Source of the DNA: a candidate division TM6 bacterium GW2011_GWF2_32_72
Lineage (GTDB): Bacteria; Babelota; Babeliae; Babelales; GWF2-32-72
Length of the DNA stretch: 64,000 nt
Reading direction: 5' to 3'
Assembly (NCBI GenBank): GCA_000989525.1
Contig: LBON01000006.1
Coordinates: forward strand, 1 to 64,000
The notes under the pieces are model-generated. The model was not told the origin of the DNA. It made no database searches and was given only the letters and a program-made list of their open reading frames with translations. Below, one piece after another: positions 38,554 through 48,701 of this stretch. How positions within the stretch are numbered: position 1 is the first letter of the stretch; every line of letters begins with the position of its first letter. The translations under genes and the position numbers were made by a program.

Positions 38554-39528
38554 TTAACTTTTAATCACTTCAAACTCATATGCATCGCGAATAATATTTC
38601 CCAAATCAGAAAATTCCGATTTCCAACCAAGAACATCATGAACCGTACTCGCATCTGAAACTAAAACAGCTGGATCTCCTTCTCGTCGTTCACATTCTTG
38701 AATTTTTACAACCGTTCCCACAACTTGCTCAACTATATTAATTAACTCGCGCACGGAGTAACCAGTTCCAGTTCCCAAGTTAAAACAATTTGATGTGGCA
38801 CCATTTAATAAATATTCCAGAGCCTTACAGTGAGCCGTTGCCAAATCTTTTACATGAAGGTAATCACGAATACACGTTCCATCAGGCGTTGAATAATCCG
38901 TGCCAAAAATTTTAAATTCTTTATTTTGCATAGCTGCCTTTAACAAAAGTGGAATAATATGCGTTTCAGGCTCGTGCTGTTCACCGAGCCCCTCTTCTGG
39001 AATTGCACCTGCCGCGTTAAAATAACGCAAGCCAACAAAGCTCATGCCGTAAGCATTTGCAAAATCCTCTAAAATCATTTCTACCGCAAGTTTTGTATTC
39101 CCATATGGACTTATTGGTTTTTTTGGATGATCTTCGCGCAAGGGAAGTTTTTGAGGGGTTCCGTAGACCGCACAGCTAGAAGAAAAAATAAAATTTTTAA
39201 CTTTGTGTTTTTGCATCTCTTCAAGAAGGGCAAGCGTTTTAACCACATTATTATTATAAAAATCAGCTGGATCTTTTACAGACCTGCCTACTTCTATGAA
39301 TGCAGCAAAATGAAGAACTGCTTCAATTTTATTTTCTGTAAATATTTTTTTTAAAATGTCTTTATCTGCAAAATCTGCTTGAATTAATTTGGCCCAGCTG
39401 TGCTCAAATTTTTGTGCGTAAATTAATTTATCTAAAATTATAACTTCATAACCCTTTGTATGTAGAAGGTGTGCAACGCACGAACCAATGTAACCAGCTC
39501 CACCAGTAACTAAAATTGTTTTTTTCAC
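38554..39528 (-). CDS. galE: UDP-glucose 4-epimerase
   Basis: 324 aa from a GTG start at 39528; no in-frame ATG lies upstream. NAD-binding TGGAGYIGS at residues 8-16, SSSCAVYG with the catalytic Ser region near 120, and the Tyr-xxx-Lys pair in SPYGNTK near 145. The C-terminal part keeps LRYFNAAGA and GDPAVLVSDAS typical of GalE. It interconverts UDP-glucose and UDP-galactose (or the N-acetyl forms) in the cytoplasm for envelope sugar synthesis. It is convergent with uvrB across a repeat element and stands alone, without other sugar genes nearby. Confidence 0.93.
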   Translation of the reverse strand: MKKTILVTGGAGYIGSCVAHLLHTKGYEVIILDKLIYAQKFEHSWAKLIQADFADKDILKKIFTENKIEAVLHFAAFIEVGRSVKDPADFYNNNVVKTLALLEEMQKHKVKNFIFSSSCAVYGTPQKLPLREDHPKKPISPYGNTKLAVEMILEDFANAYGMSFVGLRYFNAAGAIPEEGLGEQHEPETHIIPLLLKAAMQNKEFKIFGTDYSTPDGTCIRDYLHVKDLATAHCKALEYLLNGATSNCFNLGTGTGYSVRELINIVEQVVGTVVKIQECERREGDPAVLVSDASTVHDVLGWKSEFSDLGNIIRDAYEFEVIKS

Positions 39529-39652
39529 TTTGGTTTCTCTTTTTTAAGCCCATTGAATTAAAAATTGTAAGAAAATAGGTTACTTGTGAGATTTTATATT
39601 GTCCAAAAAATTAATCTGTCTTTTAGTTCAAATGGGACAGAAAAAGTGCATA

Positions 39653-39682
39653 AAAAAGCCCCGCAATTGCGGGGCTTTTTTA
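39653..39682 (-). terminator. Strong hairpin terminator
   Basis: GCCCCGC AATT GCGGGGC, flanked by six A and six T residues, works in either direction. It lies just downstream of the small secreted protein gene ending at 39697. Confidence 0.9.
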
Positions 39683-39696
39683 GTTATAAATGAATT

Positions 39697-39975
39697 TTAA
39701 TTTTTTGAGACCCATTTATTATCTTCAAAAAATATTTTTTTACCACTCAGATACACGACTAATTGAGGTTTGGCACCACCCAATGGATACATCGTGTTTA
39801 AAATATTTATAACGGCTGGATAGTTTTGTGCCTCAAGATTTTTGTTCATTAACTTAGAATAATATTCTTTTGAATCTTTTATAAAGCCCATCGTTTCTTT
39901 ATTCAAAGAATCTAAATCGGCTTGAATCAAAAAAGTTATTAAGGCTAAACTAAAGAATAAAACTTTATTTTTCAC
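39697..39975 (-). CDS. Small secreted protein
   Basis: 92 aa from a GTG with AAGGA about 9 nt upstream. The signal peptide (MKNKVLFFSLALITFLIQA) is followed by about 70 residues with an N-terminal helix (KETMGFIKDSKEYYSKLMNK) and a short beta-rich end (PQLVVYLSGKKIFFEDNKWV). No family recognised. It lies 13 nt after the neighbouring gene (39989-40750), so the two are likely one transcript ended by the hairpin near 39670. Confidence 0.75.
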   Translation of the reverse strand: MKNKVLFFSLALITFLIQADLDSLNKETMGFIKDSKEYYSKLMNKNLEAQNYPAVINILNTMYPLGGAKPQLVVYLSGKKIFFEDNKWVSKN

Positions 39976-39988
39976 AATCGCATCCTTC

Positions 39989-40750
39989 TCAGAACATGTC
40001 GGGCGTTACACCAGTATCTTTTGTTTCTTCTGGTTTTGTTTCTGGTTGTTTAGTTTCTTCTGTTGTTGGTGTTACTGATTGTACGTCAGCGGCAAGCTCT
40101 TTTGTTTGTGCTGCAGGTTGTGTAGTCGATTGTTTTTCGACTTCTGTTGGCACACCTTCTAAGACATCTTTGACTTCTGATTCTACTGCTGCATCTTTAG
40201 CTTCAACAACATCCTCTTCTGCCGGCGTTGTACCCTTTACTTTCTTTGGTGCCATTTTATATGCTATCCCTGCTGCACCAACAGTTGCCCCACTGACCAC
40301 AAGAACCACTCCCGTTTTCCATTTATTTTCTTTAGCCCATATCCAGAGATTCTTCATTTTTTTTGCAAAGAAACCAGGGTCTTTTTGTGCAGCATTTAAA
40401 GTAGATGCATCAAAAACAATTAATTTTTCTATATGTGCTTTTGCAAGAAGCCCTCCAAGCAATTCTCTTTTTTGCTCCGGTTTTAATTTATCCCAATTGT
40501 TTAATTTTTCATTGTACTTTTTTTTAACGGCATCTGTTTTAAATTTCCCAATAGCTTCTTTTAATGGAATTAATAAGTTATCCTTAATGTTAGTAAGTTC
40601 TTTTTCATCTATATTGCTATATGTCATATTCCAATCGATTTGTCCGGCAGCTGTTAAGTTTTTTGGCATCACACCCTTTGAAGTTACGCCTTCTACGGCT
40701 ACGGAACCAAGCGCCAGCATCATTATGCTTAATATGGTGAGTTTTTTCAT
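39989..40750 (-). CDS. Exported protein with transmembrane segment and disordered acidic tail
   Basis: 253 aa; AGAAGGGG precedes the ATG. The signal peptide (MKKLTILSIMMLALGSVAVEG) is followed by a helical domain (residues about 40-125), a membrane segment (GVVLVVSGATVGAAGIAY, near 150) and a tail of about 85 residues rich in Glu, Thr, Pro, Ala and Lys (QPETKPEETKDTG). Similar low-complexity tails occur in other secreted proteins here. The function is unknown; the tail would face the cytoplasm or the outside depending on orientation, which I cannot settle. First gene of a two-gene operon. Confidence 0.75.
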   Translation of the reverse strand: MKKLTILSIMMLALGSVAVEGVTSKGVMPKNLTAAGQIDWNMTYSNIDEKELTNIKDNLLIPLKEAIGKFKTDAVKKKYNEKLNNWDKLKPEQKRELLGGLLAKAHIEKLIVFDASTLNAAQKDPGFFAKKMKNLWIWAKENKWKTGVVLVVSGATVGAAGIAYKMAPKKVKGTTPAEEDVVEAKDAAVESEVKDVLEGVPTEVEKQSTTQPAAQTKELAADVQSVTPTTEETKQPETKPEETKDTGVTPDMF

Positions 40751-41007
40751 CCCCTTCTCCTTCTATTTGTTAGGGAGGTTAAACATTTAACTCATTACTA
40801 TTTAATTAAAAAGCTAGCAATATTATAAAAACAAAGTCAATAATTTGTTTTCTATTCTCAGCGCTTTTTATTTAAACTAACTGGTAAAACTTAAAAATAC
40901 TTGGAATGCAGGGGCTTTATTTTTCTGATAGACTAAATAATGTTCTTTTTTGTAGGGTTGATTTTAATTAAAAAAAACCGATTATTAGCTAAAAAATAAG
41001 GAAAAAA

Positions 41008-42258
41008 ATGTTTACAAAAGTCAAAGGTACACAGGATTTTTTAGATCTTACGCTGTTTAAATTTTTTATCGATCAATCACAAAGACACTTTTTAAATTAT
41101 GATTTTACAGAAATTGCAGTACCTATTTTAGAGTCAGTCGCACTATTTAAACGATCCCTCGGAGAAGAAACTGATGTGGTTTCAAAAGAAATGTTTATTA
41201 TAAAGCCAGCTGCAGAAAGTAAAGATGAAATTTGTTTAAGACCGGAAGCCACAGCTTCAATAGTACGTGCATTTGTGGAAAATAGTGTTCAACATGCTCC
41301 ATGGAAGGTGTTTACTTACGGCCCTATGTTTAGATATGAACGACCACAAAAAGGACGGTACCGCCAGTTTCACCAAGTAAGTGTTGAAGTCATTGGTTCA
41401 AAATCCATTTTTCAGGATGCCCAATTAATTAAAATGTTTGATAGGTTATTTACAGAAAAATGTATGTTACAAAACTATGTTCTTCAAATCAATTTTTTGG
41501 GATGTCCAGAAGATAGAAAGCTTTTTAAAGAAAAATTATATAAATTTTTAGAAAGTAAATCTGATCAAATTTGTCAAAAATGTTTGGAAAGAAAAGAAAA
41601 AAACATTCTTCGTGTTTTAGATTGTAAGATTGAAACTTGCCAAAAAAATTATGAAAAAGCACCCAAGATCACAGACAGCTTATGCGGTGAATGTTCTAAA
41701 GAATGGCAAAAACTTCAAGAAACTTTAGAAATTCTATCAATCTCTTTTATAATTAATTCAAAATTAGTTCGTGGATTGGATTATTACAATAAAACAGTTT
41801 TTGAATTTGTAAGTGACTCTCTTGGAGCACAAAGTGCATTTTGTGCCGGCGGTCGTTATGACAATTTAGTTAAAGAAGTTGGTGCTAAAGAAGATTTTCC
41901 TTCAGTTGGTGCCGCAATTGGTATCGAACGTATGCTTCTATTATTAGAAGAAGTTCAAGATAAATTGAGTTTACCGCAACCAAAAGTTTTGACGGTGATT
42001 ATGCCTGTAGAAGAAGCTCAAAATGAATTAGCTTTGCTTGTGGCAGATGAACTTCAGGCCCATAATCTTTGTACAGAAGTTATGCTAGAAGGTGATTCAT
42101 TTAAAAGCATGATGCGTAAAGCTAATAAACTTGGCGCTAAACATGTAATTATTTTGGGCGAAGATGAACAAAAAAACGGTACTTTAACCATTAAAAACAT
42201 GCTTACTGGTACGCAAAATGTAATACCGCAAAGTGAAGTTGTTAAGTATCTTTCTTAG
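41008..42258 (+). CDS. hisS: Histidyl-tRNA synthetase
   Basis: 416 aa, normal length. Class II motif 2 FTYGPMFRYERPQKGRYRQF is near residue 112, the histidine-specific LVRGLDYYNKTVFEF near 255, and motif 3 AAIGIERMLLL near 310. An insertion with CQKCLERKEKN and CGEC cysteines lies between the catalytic blocks. The C-terminal anticodon-binding domain (VLTVIMPVEEAQ) is intact. It charges tRNA-His in the cytoplasm. AAGGAAAAAA precedes the ATG. It is monocistronic, followed after 12 nt by a dispersed repeat. Confidence 0.96.
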   Translation: MFTKVKGTQDFLDLTLFKFFIDQSQRHFLNYDFTEIAVPILESVALFKRSLGEETDVVSKEMFIIKPAAESKDEICLRPEATASIVRAFVENSVQHAPWKVFTYGPMFRYERPQKGRYRQFHQVSVEVIGSKSIFQDAQLIKMFDRLFTEKCMLQNYVLQINFLGCPEDRKLFKEKLYKFLESKSDQICQKCLERKEKNILRVLDCKIETCQKNYEKAPKITDSLCGECSKEWQKLQETLEILSISFIINSKLVRGLDYYNKTVFEFVSDSLGAQSAFCAGGRYDNLVKEVGAKEDFPSVGAAIGIERMLLLLEEVQDKLSLPQPKVLTVIMPVEEAQNELALLVADELQAHNLCTEVMLEGDSFKSMMRKANKLGAKHVIILGEDEQKNGTLTIKNMLTGTQNVIPQSEVVKYLS

Positions 42259-42269
42259 CGTTTATTTAA

Positions 42270-42565
42270 AAGCTTATACAAAAATTATTTAAAGGACTCA
42301 ATCCTTCGACCAGCTCAGGATGAAATCCGTCATATTAATTTATATTTTATTGCGTTGTTCTAGCCCTGTAGCCTTAAACTATGTGATTATTATTAAATTA
42401 AATTTTTAACATTTTAGTATTGAATTAGAAATAAGAAAGACCATTCATCTACTGGCTTAAAAGAAAAAATAAAGACGAATGTCATTTTAGTATTAAATTA
42501 GAAGTAAAAATAAAGACGGATGTCATCCTGGGCTTGTCGAATGATCAAGTCCGTTTTTATAATAA
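42270..42565. repeat. Dispersed inverted-repeat element, copy 5
   Basis: Left end AGCTTATACAAAAATTATTT at 42271 leads into GGACTCAATCCTTCGACC; the inverted arm is at about 42517-42557. The arms have drifted more than in other copies and the right outer end is not clear. Confidence 0.75.
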
Positions 42566-42711
42566 TTCAGTGGAGAGACAATACCCGCTCTTGTCATGTG
42601 ATTATTCTCTGATGAAAACCAACACCAAAAGAATCTAACTATTGCTTTAGCAGAAAATCATTTGTTAAATTCTTAAATTAATAAAAATTATTTAATTAAA
42701 GGATAAGAACA

Positions 42712-43407
42712 GTGAAAAAACTTATTTTTTCTTCTATATTTTTTATATTTTTTTCCACAGAAACTGATTCCAGACTATTAAACTTTTTATCATACGAGCC
42801 CAAAACAGAAACTATAGATAATAGTGTTCATAGTCATACTACTCACCATACAACTCAAAACAATTACAACATGGGATTCGGTTTTGAAAATAAAATAAAT
42901 GCCTTTGCTCAGGGTGCATCTCAAGCCGCAAAAGCAAAATTACCTCTGATAAAAGATTTTTTAATTAATAATAAATACAAAATTACAATTGGAACTGTGG
43001 TTGTTATTTACTCCTACCTTCTATGGCAAATTACAAGTTTAAACAAAAAAATTGCCACCGGCACAACTTGGTCTTCCTGGAAAAACAACTTAACAATGAA
43101 AGAACTTTATCAAACCTGTCACAAAAAATTAGCCGAAGAATTAATTCGAGATATTAAACTTAAATATATGGATGCAAAAAATTTTGAAAATCTTTCGGCT
43201 TCAATATTCGCTTTTTCTTCAGACATAAACAAAGAAATAAAAACACTCAAACGATACAATTTCATTGTTACATGGATAAAACGTTTTTTAATTGGTTTTG
43301 CTTTTCCAATTCAACATATTTTATGCCTGGAAGCAGATCAAAAAATAGCCCGTCTTGAATTCATGAAGAGTTTACTATCTGAATGGATGATCGATCGGAA
43401 ATCTTAA
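42712..43407 (+). CDS. Membrane protein of unknown function
   Basis: 231 aa from a GTG with AAAGGA 9 nt upstream. A signal-like leader (residues 1-20) precedes a polar, His/Thr/Asn-rich stretch (SHTTHHTTQNNYN). A membrane segment lies near residue 86-105 (ITIGTVVVIYSYLLWQI), followed by a charged helical region and a second hydrophobic stretch (WIKRFLIGFAFPIQHILC) near 190. No domain recognised. It is flanked on both sides by dispersed repeats and convergent with the kinase gene, so it is probably transcribed alone. Confidence 0.7.
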   Translation: MKKLIFSSIFFIFFSTETDSRLLNFLSYEPKTETIDNSVHSHTTHHTTQNNYNMGFGFENKINAFAQGASQAAKAKLPLIKDFLINNKYKITIGTVVVIYSYLLWQITSLNKKIATGTTWSSWKNNLTMKELYQTCHKKLAEELIRDIKLKYMDAKNFENLSASIFAFSSDINKEIKTLKRYNFIVTWIKRFLIGFAFPIQHILCLEADQKIARLEFMKSLLSEWMIDRKS

Positions 43408-43440
43408 TAGATAAATATCATTTAAAGCTATTTTAAACTT

Positions 43441-43699
43441 AGAGCTTATACGAAAATTATTTAAAAGACTCGATTCTTCGACTGGCTCAGAATGACATCC
43501 GTTTTTCTTTTTATTTCTAATTCAAGACTAAAATGTTAAAAATTTAATTTAATAATAATCACACAATTAAAGTCTACAAAACTAGAACAACGATAAAATA
43601 TAAATTAATATGACAGATGTCATCCTAAGCTAGTCGAAGGATCGAGTCCTTTTTTAATGTAAAAAAATCAATATTTTTTGAATTTTTGTATAAGTTCTA
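43441..43699. repeat. Dispersed inverted-repeat element, copy 6
   Basis: Outer ends AGAGCTTATACGAAAATT at 43441 and its inverted form ending GTATAAGTTCTA at 43699, inner arms at about 43467-43503 and 43612-43655. The right outer end supplies the stop codon (CTA on the plus strand) of the minus-strand kinase gene. Confidence 0.85.
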
Positions 43700-44893
43700 A
43701 GATACAATAAATTTTTGTAATTTTGATTTATCTATATTTCTTGCTTTGTTTTCTAACTCTTTCCAAGTCAATAACCCTGTTTTTGCATCCTCAAAAGAAA
43801 CAACAGAAGATGCATTTATTGTGGCGTTTATTATGGAATCATCTACAGAAAGTCCCTTGCTCAAACATGCTACAAAGCATGAACCAAACGAGTCTCCAGC
43901 ACCTAATGTGCTAGCAACTTTTTCAGGAACAATAGCTGGAAAAAAATATGTTATTTCTTTAGTTGCAACATATGCTCCTTCATGACCATTTGTAACCACT
44001 ACAATTTTAGGGCCACAAGAAAGAACCTCTTTAAAAAATTGATGCAAATTAAACATAATATTTTTGTGATAAATAAAATTTTCAAAAAGTTCTGGTGTAT
44101 ATTTAGATCCCGATTTATCTGCCGCATGAAGTTGTTTGACCGAATACGTTTTTGATTCAACTAAAGAGTGCATAAATATTTTTGCTTCATCATCATTCAA
44201 AATTAATATATCTATATTTTCTAAAGATTTTTTTAATTGATCCACAGCCTGACTGTCTGTTCTTAATTGTCCTGCCCCTGGATTCATGGCAACATCAAGA
44301 CCAGATTGTTTGGCAAGCTGTGTAATTGGTTGCAACTGTTTTGCAGAATCGCCACTTAAAGAAGTTAAATAAAGTAAATCGGCATTTTTAATTAGATCAT
44401 TTGGTATATCAACACCTTCTAAAAAGGCATTTGCACCTCTATGAACAAAAACCGTTCTATCCCCACTTAATGACGGTATAATAAAAGAAAAACCTGTTTT
44501 TACACCATCTTTAATACCTGCGTGAACATTAATACCTTCTTTTTCTAGCTCCTCTAAAATAAACTTTCCATCAGCATCATTGCCTATCTTAAAAATAGCA
44601 CTTACTTCAAATCCAAGTCGTTTAAAAGATACAGCTGTATTTGTTGACCCTCCACCAGTGTAAACGCCAACATTTGGCATCGATATTTTTTTACCTTCTT
44701 CTAACAAAATATAAGACTTTTTTTCTGTTTTTGAACTTATCTCTAAATGTTCAATTTCATCATTTTTTACAAAAACATCCTTGGTTGCACTTCCAATAGT
44801 TACAACTTTTCTTGCTTTCATCTCTTCTCCTAAACATAAAAAGTTAGTTCCAAATAACACAGCCAAAGATAATAAAGAATTTGCCTTTTTCAT
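43697..44893 (-). CDS. PfkB/ribokinase-family sugar kinase with signal peptide
   Basis: 398 aa; GGAGAGGG precedes the ATG. The first 22 residues (MKKANSLLSLAVLFGTNFLC) look like a signal peptide ahead of the usual first strand (VVTIGSATKDVFV). The family core is complete: GGGSTNTAVSFKRLG near residue 80, NPGAG, ILNDDEAKIF, and the second PfkB signature STLGAGDSFGSCF near 335, with the catalytic Asp in GAGD. The usual Asp of DTxGAGD is Ser. Family members transfer phosphate from ATP to sugars or nucleosides in the cytoplasm, so an exported form would be odd. The stop codon lies in a repeat end. Substrate not predictable. Confidence 0.85.
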   Translation of the reverse strand: MKKANSLLSLAVLFGTNFLCLGEEMKARKVVTIGSATKDVFVKNDEIEHLEISSKTEKKSYILLEEGKKISMPNVGVYTGGGSTNTAVSFKRLGFEVSAIFKIGNDADGKFILEELEKEGINVHAGIKDGVKTGFSFIIPSLSGDRTVFVHRGANAFLEGVDIPNDLIKNADLLYLTSLSGDSAKQLQPITQLAKQSGLDVAMNPGAGQLRTDSQAVDQLKKSLENIDILILNDDEAKIFMHSLVESKTYSVKQLHAADKSGSKYTPELFENFIYHKNIMFNLHQFFKEVLSCGPKIVVVTNGHEGAYVATKEITYFFPAIVPEKVASTLGAGDSFGSCFVACLSKGLSVDDSIINATINASSVVSFEDAKTGLLTWKELENKARNIDKSKLQKFIVS

Positions 44894-45189
44894 ACACCCT
44901 CTCCTTTTTTAGCTTAATTTTAAAGTTTTACAGCAAAAATTAATGTATCTAAAAAAATTATTCAGGGGCAATGGTTTTAAAAAAATAAAATATCTGCCGC
45001 CCATTAAAATGCATTGATTTTTATAAATATAAACAAATGAATCCCAACAGAAACATATTCACTTCATTATCAAACTATTTACAAATTTATAATACTTTGC
45101 CTATAGTTTTTTACAGTTCTAATTTTTAAAAATTAAGCTCTCATATTACCAAAGTTATCAAACAACAAATAACCAAAAAAGGAATTTTT

Positions 45190-48100
45190 ATGAATCAAAA
45201 AACACCGTTTTTTTTTACTCTTATTCTTTGCTTAATTAGCACAACCATATTTACCTCAGTCGAGTTTGAAACAATTTTACCAATTACAATTCCAGGCCTA
45301 AATATTCCTGTAGAATTAGGGATTATGGGTGAAGTCAATATGGCAACCATTGGACTATATGTAGATGCAACCATATTAAAACCAAACAGTATAGAACCAT
45401 TTAGCAATATTCCAGAACTAAACAACATCCCATATTTAAATAAAATTTCTATAGCCAAAATGCGACTACGTGCAAACACAGATTTAATGAAAACACTAAT
45501 AAATGCTAAAAAATTTCCCTTAGGATGTGAGTTTGAAATTTTAGGTGAAATAACAATACTAAATAAACCAGTAGAATGCTCATTAAGAATTATCCTTAAT
45601 CAGAAACAAAAAATTCAAAATTTAATTTTATATACAAATTTACCAACTGAAATCGAACTAGCTGAACTCGCACCAGATTTAAAAGGCACCCAAGTAGACA
45701 ACTTAAAAATCAAGAATCTAGGCATAATAATAGCTATGGATAAATTCACACAAAATTTTCCGGATTTAAATCTAAATATACCATTTCAACAAGGCATTTC
45801 CCTTTTTGGCACAATAGAATCTTTAAATTTAAAAACTTTAATTGAAGCCGATCTACCAAAAGAACTTAATAGCCTTAATGGTAAAAATGTTCTCTTCATG
45901 GTACGCAATTTCAATTTCCCCATAGAAAACACTAAAAAAAATCAATCTAAAACTACAAATACATCATTTGATATTTATGGCACATCAAAAATAATGGAAA
46001 TAGATACTCTTTCACATTTTACATTCACTAACACCAAAGAAAAAAAAGAATCTAAAAATAAATTTACTGTTGAATATGAAGGTATAACAGACCTAAAAAA
46101 CATCAAACCATTTGACTACATTCCAAATTTAAAAAATTTAAAAGCCGCTGTTCCAGATGATTTTAAAAACATAGAACTTCAATCCATTGGATTTGGAATG
46201 AGTTTAAGCGCTGCAGAAAAAATGTTATACATCACAGGCGTAACTCAACTTTACAATATCCAACAACGAGTTTCTTTTTTTACTGTCGTGAATGAATCAG
46301 GAAAATCTGGTGTAATTATTCAATCACAACTAAACATGAATAACCCTTCTCTTGCAGACATGCTCAAAACATTATCAAAACCAATTAAAGAAGAAATTCC
46401 ACAAATTCCAAATATTTTATTTAATCAAATATTACAAAATAAACTGCTTCAAATGATTAAATGTTCCGCTGCAGGATTTTTTGTATCGACTGTTCCTTAT
46501 AAATACAGTTTAAGTAAAACATATGGTATCACAACTTTTAAAACTCAAATTGGCGCACCTATTATTTCAATACCAGCTGGATTTACGCCCTACGGACGCA
46601 TGAGCATTAATGGAGATATAAAAAATAACAAAGTATACGGTATAGATAATCTTGTAAAAAATGCCGAAACTGATGCATACTTTTTAACATCCTATGGCCT
46701 TTCAGAAAAAGATTGGCGCTTTACGCTGCTATTAACAAGCGGGACACTCAAATTTAATATACCTATTTTAGAAATTTCTCCGGGACTATTAAAACTTGAA
46801 TTAACATTGGAACCTGCAATATCGGCTATCATGGGAGCCAATATTAAAATCGAAAAAGACAAACCCCCTCTATTATTTTCAGCACGGCTTGGTCTTGTTC
46901 CCGCCAAATTATTAGTTAACACCGCCCTTACCATGGAAGGTCAATGGAAAAATCCATTCGGCTTTGATTACTTAACATTCAATGATATAGCCGGTGAACT
47001 TGTTTGGGATATTTCAACCAAAGCATCGGCCGGAGCAACCGGTGAAGTTGCCGGAGATACTGTTTCTGCGGGTGCTTCTGCTGGATCAAGTGGAGCTGCA
47101 AGTTCAAGTTCGGCCCCCTCAAATTTAATTGGAGGGGGCTTTACATTTAATATTGAAGTAGGCAAAGAAAATGATTCTGTAAAGAAACATTTAATATGTG
47201 CCATAAGCGGTATTAAATTTACAGAAAACATCCTCTTTTTACTTAAACAAATCGGATCTGTTGGCAAACAAGATTTAGATAAAATAAATGATACAATTAT
47301 AAATTTAATACCTATATTACAAACAAGCTGTGAATACTTTAAAAAAATAGTACCTCTACCACACCTTAAATTAGCTAAGGCTCAAGAACGATATTTAGCC
47401 TCAAGAGGCACTCCCCAAAATAGGCCACCAGTTAAAGACCGTTTTGGATCTACTACAATAGAAGCTAATCCTTCATTAATACTCAAACAAATGTTAAATG
47501 TATCTCTGCCTTCAATACCAAACACACTAACATTTGAACAAGCACTAACAAATATAAAAAACTTCGCTCTCAATGCAAAAGAAAAAGGTAATTCTTTAAA
47601 TAAATGGATGCAAACCCTACCTGATATGGAGCTTATTAATCCAGAATTTAGATATGCATTTGAAAATGTTCGAATAGGGGAAATTAATTTTGAACGAGGT
47701 ATCACTGTTCGTGGTACTTTAAATATGCTTGGTAAAAAAGCTGGCAACAACCTGGTATTAGATTTAACAGGTATTACCAATGAACGATTTATTTCAAAAC
47801 TTGATCTTGGAGCAATAATATCTCCTAACTTTAAAAATCAAATTACAATCGATGGTGCAGGATTAGATGGTAAATATGGAACTGCAGATGATGGCCCAGC
47901 AGAGGCTTTAAATTTTAATATATCAAAACAAGGTTTAATTTATACAGGCAAAATATTAATAGCACCCCTTGAATGTTCAGCAGAATGTGAAGCGCGAGTC
48001 CTAAAAGATGAATTATCATTTAAAGGAAAATTTAAACCATTTAATCTCTTTGATATTGATTTAGAAGTACAAGGAGCCAATCAAAATATTATAATTAATG

Positions 48101-48690
48101 GTGCATTGAAAGCAGATTTTATAAGTGCATTAACAACTAAAATCAATTCTGCACTAAATACACTAGGATTAAATGAATTAAAAAAATCCCTACCAAATAA
48201 AACAATATTTAGCATAAAATCTGCAACATTTTACTACACATCAAGTATGGCCCAAAACAATCAAACACCACGAATATCGATTTCTATGAAGATTTTAGAC
48301 TCAGAAAAATCATTTGATATGAATTGCGATATAAGAAATCTAAATCTTTGTGCTGAAAAAGTTGGTTCTCAAATATACGAAACGCTAATAAACCAAGTAA
48401 AAAAAACAACAGAGCCAACTAAACCAATAAAACCTACTGAACCAAAAGAACCAGCTAAGCCAATAGAGCCTGCCAAGCCGACAGAACCAACTAAGCCAAC
48501 AGAACCTAGTAAACCAGCAGAGCCAACTAAACAAACAGAACCAACTAAACCAGAAGAACCCGCTAAACCGAAAGAACCAACTAAACCAACGGAACCCGCT
48601 AAGCCAGGAGAACCGCCAAAACCAACAGAGCCAGTTAAGCCAACAGAGCCTAAAAAACCAGCGACTACTCCCAAAAAACAGACATTTTAA
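45190..48690 (+). CDS. Giant secreted protein with Lys-Pro-Thr-Glu repeat tail
   Basis: 1166 aa; AAGGAATTTTT precedes the ATG. A signal peptide (about residues 1-23) is followed by a long region without a recognised domain. It is clearly paralogous to 59382-62732: shared blocks include PFGFDYLTFND, TYGITTFKT, FTPYGRM and IDGAGLDGKYGTADDGPAE, the last an Asp/Gly-rich loop reminiscent of calcium-binding repeats. A Gly/Ala/Ser-rich linker lies near residue 620. The last 95 residues are KPTEP/AKPTEP repeats, which the paralogue lacks. Probably a surface or secreted protein. It ends at a very strong hairpin. Confidence 0.8.
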   Translation: MNQKTPFFFTLILCLISTTIFTSVEFETILPITIPGLNIPVELGIMGEVNMATIGLYVDATILKPNSIEPFSNIPELNNIPYLNKISIAKMRLRANTDLMKTLINAKKFPLGCEFEILGEITILNKPVECSLRIILNQKQKIQNLILYTNLPTEIELAELAPDLKGTQVDNLKIKNLGIIIAMDKFTQNFPDLNLNIPFQQGISLFGTIESLNLKTLIEADLPKELNSLNGKNVLFMVRNFNFPIENTKKNQSKTTNTSFDIYGTSKIMEIDTLSHFTFTNTKEKKESKNKFTVEYEGITDLKNIKPFDYIPNLKNLKAAVPDDFKNIELQSIGFGMSLSAAEKMLYITGVTQLYNIQQRVSFFTVVNESGKSGVIIQSQLNMNNPSLADMLKTLSKPIKEEIPQIPNILFNQILQNKLLQMIKCSAAGFFVSTVPYKYSLSKTYGITTFKTQIGAPIISIPAGFTPYGRMSINGDIKNNKVYGIDNLVKNAETDAYFLTSYGLSEKDWRFTLLLTSGTLKFNIPILEISPGLLKLELTLEPAISAIMGANIKIEKDKPPLLFSARLGLVPAKLLVNTALTMEGQWKNPFGFDYLTFNDIAGELVWDISTKASAGATGEVAGDTVSAGASAGSSGAASSSSAPSNLIGGGFTFNIEVGKENDSVKKHLICAISGIKFTENILFLLKQIGSVGKQDLDKINDTIINLIPILQTSCEYFKKIVPLPHLKLAKAQERYLASRGTPQNRPPVKDRFGSTTIEANPSLILKQMLNVSLPSIPNTLTFEQALTNIKNFALNAKEKGNSLNKWMQTLPDMELINPEFRYAFENVRIGEINFERGITVRGTLNMLGKKAGNNLVLDLTGITNERFISKLDLGAIISPNFKNQITIDGAGLDGKYGTADDGPAEALNFNISKQGLIYTGKILIAPLECSAECEARVLKDELSFKGKFKPFNLFDIDLEVQGANQNIIINGALKADFISALTTKINSALNTLGLNELKKSLPNKTIFSIKSATFYYTSSMAQNNQTPRISISMKILDSEKSFDMNCDIRNLNLCAEKVGSQIYETLINQVKKTTEPTKPIKPTEPKEPAKPIEPAKPTEPTKPTEPSKPAEPTKQTEPTKPEEPAKPKEPTKPTEPAKPGEPPKPTEPVKPTEPKKPATTPKKQTF
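48405..48672. repeat. Tandem repeats encoding the Lys-Pro-Thr-Glu tail
   Basis: Short units of about 9-15 nt such as CCAACTAAACCAACAGAA are repeated in frame many times at the 3' end of the giant secreted protein gene, giving (K-P-T/A-E-P) repeats. Confidence 0.85.
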
Positions 48691-48701
48691 CTTATAAATA
48701 A

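Noticed and set aside
39996-40790. 264-codon open frame on the plus strand
   Set aside because: It is antisense to the exported protein gene on the minus strand, which has a good ribosome-binding site, signal peptide and operon context; the antisense frame arises from its codon bias.
48369-48674. 101-codon Gly/Val/Ser-rich frame on the minus strand
   Set aside because: It is the mirror of the Lys-Pro-Thr-Glu repeat tail of the plus-strand gene and has no start context.
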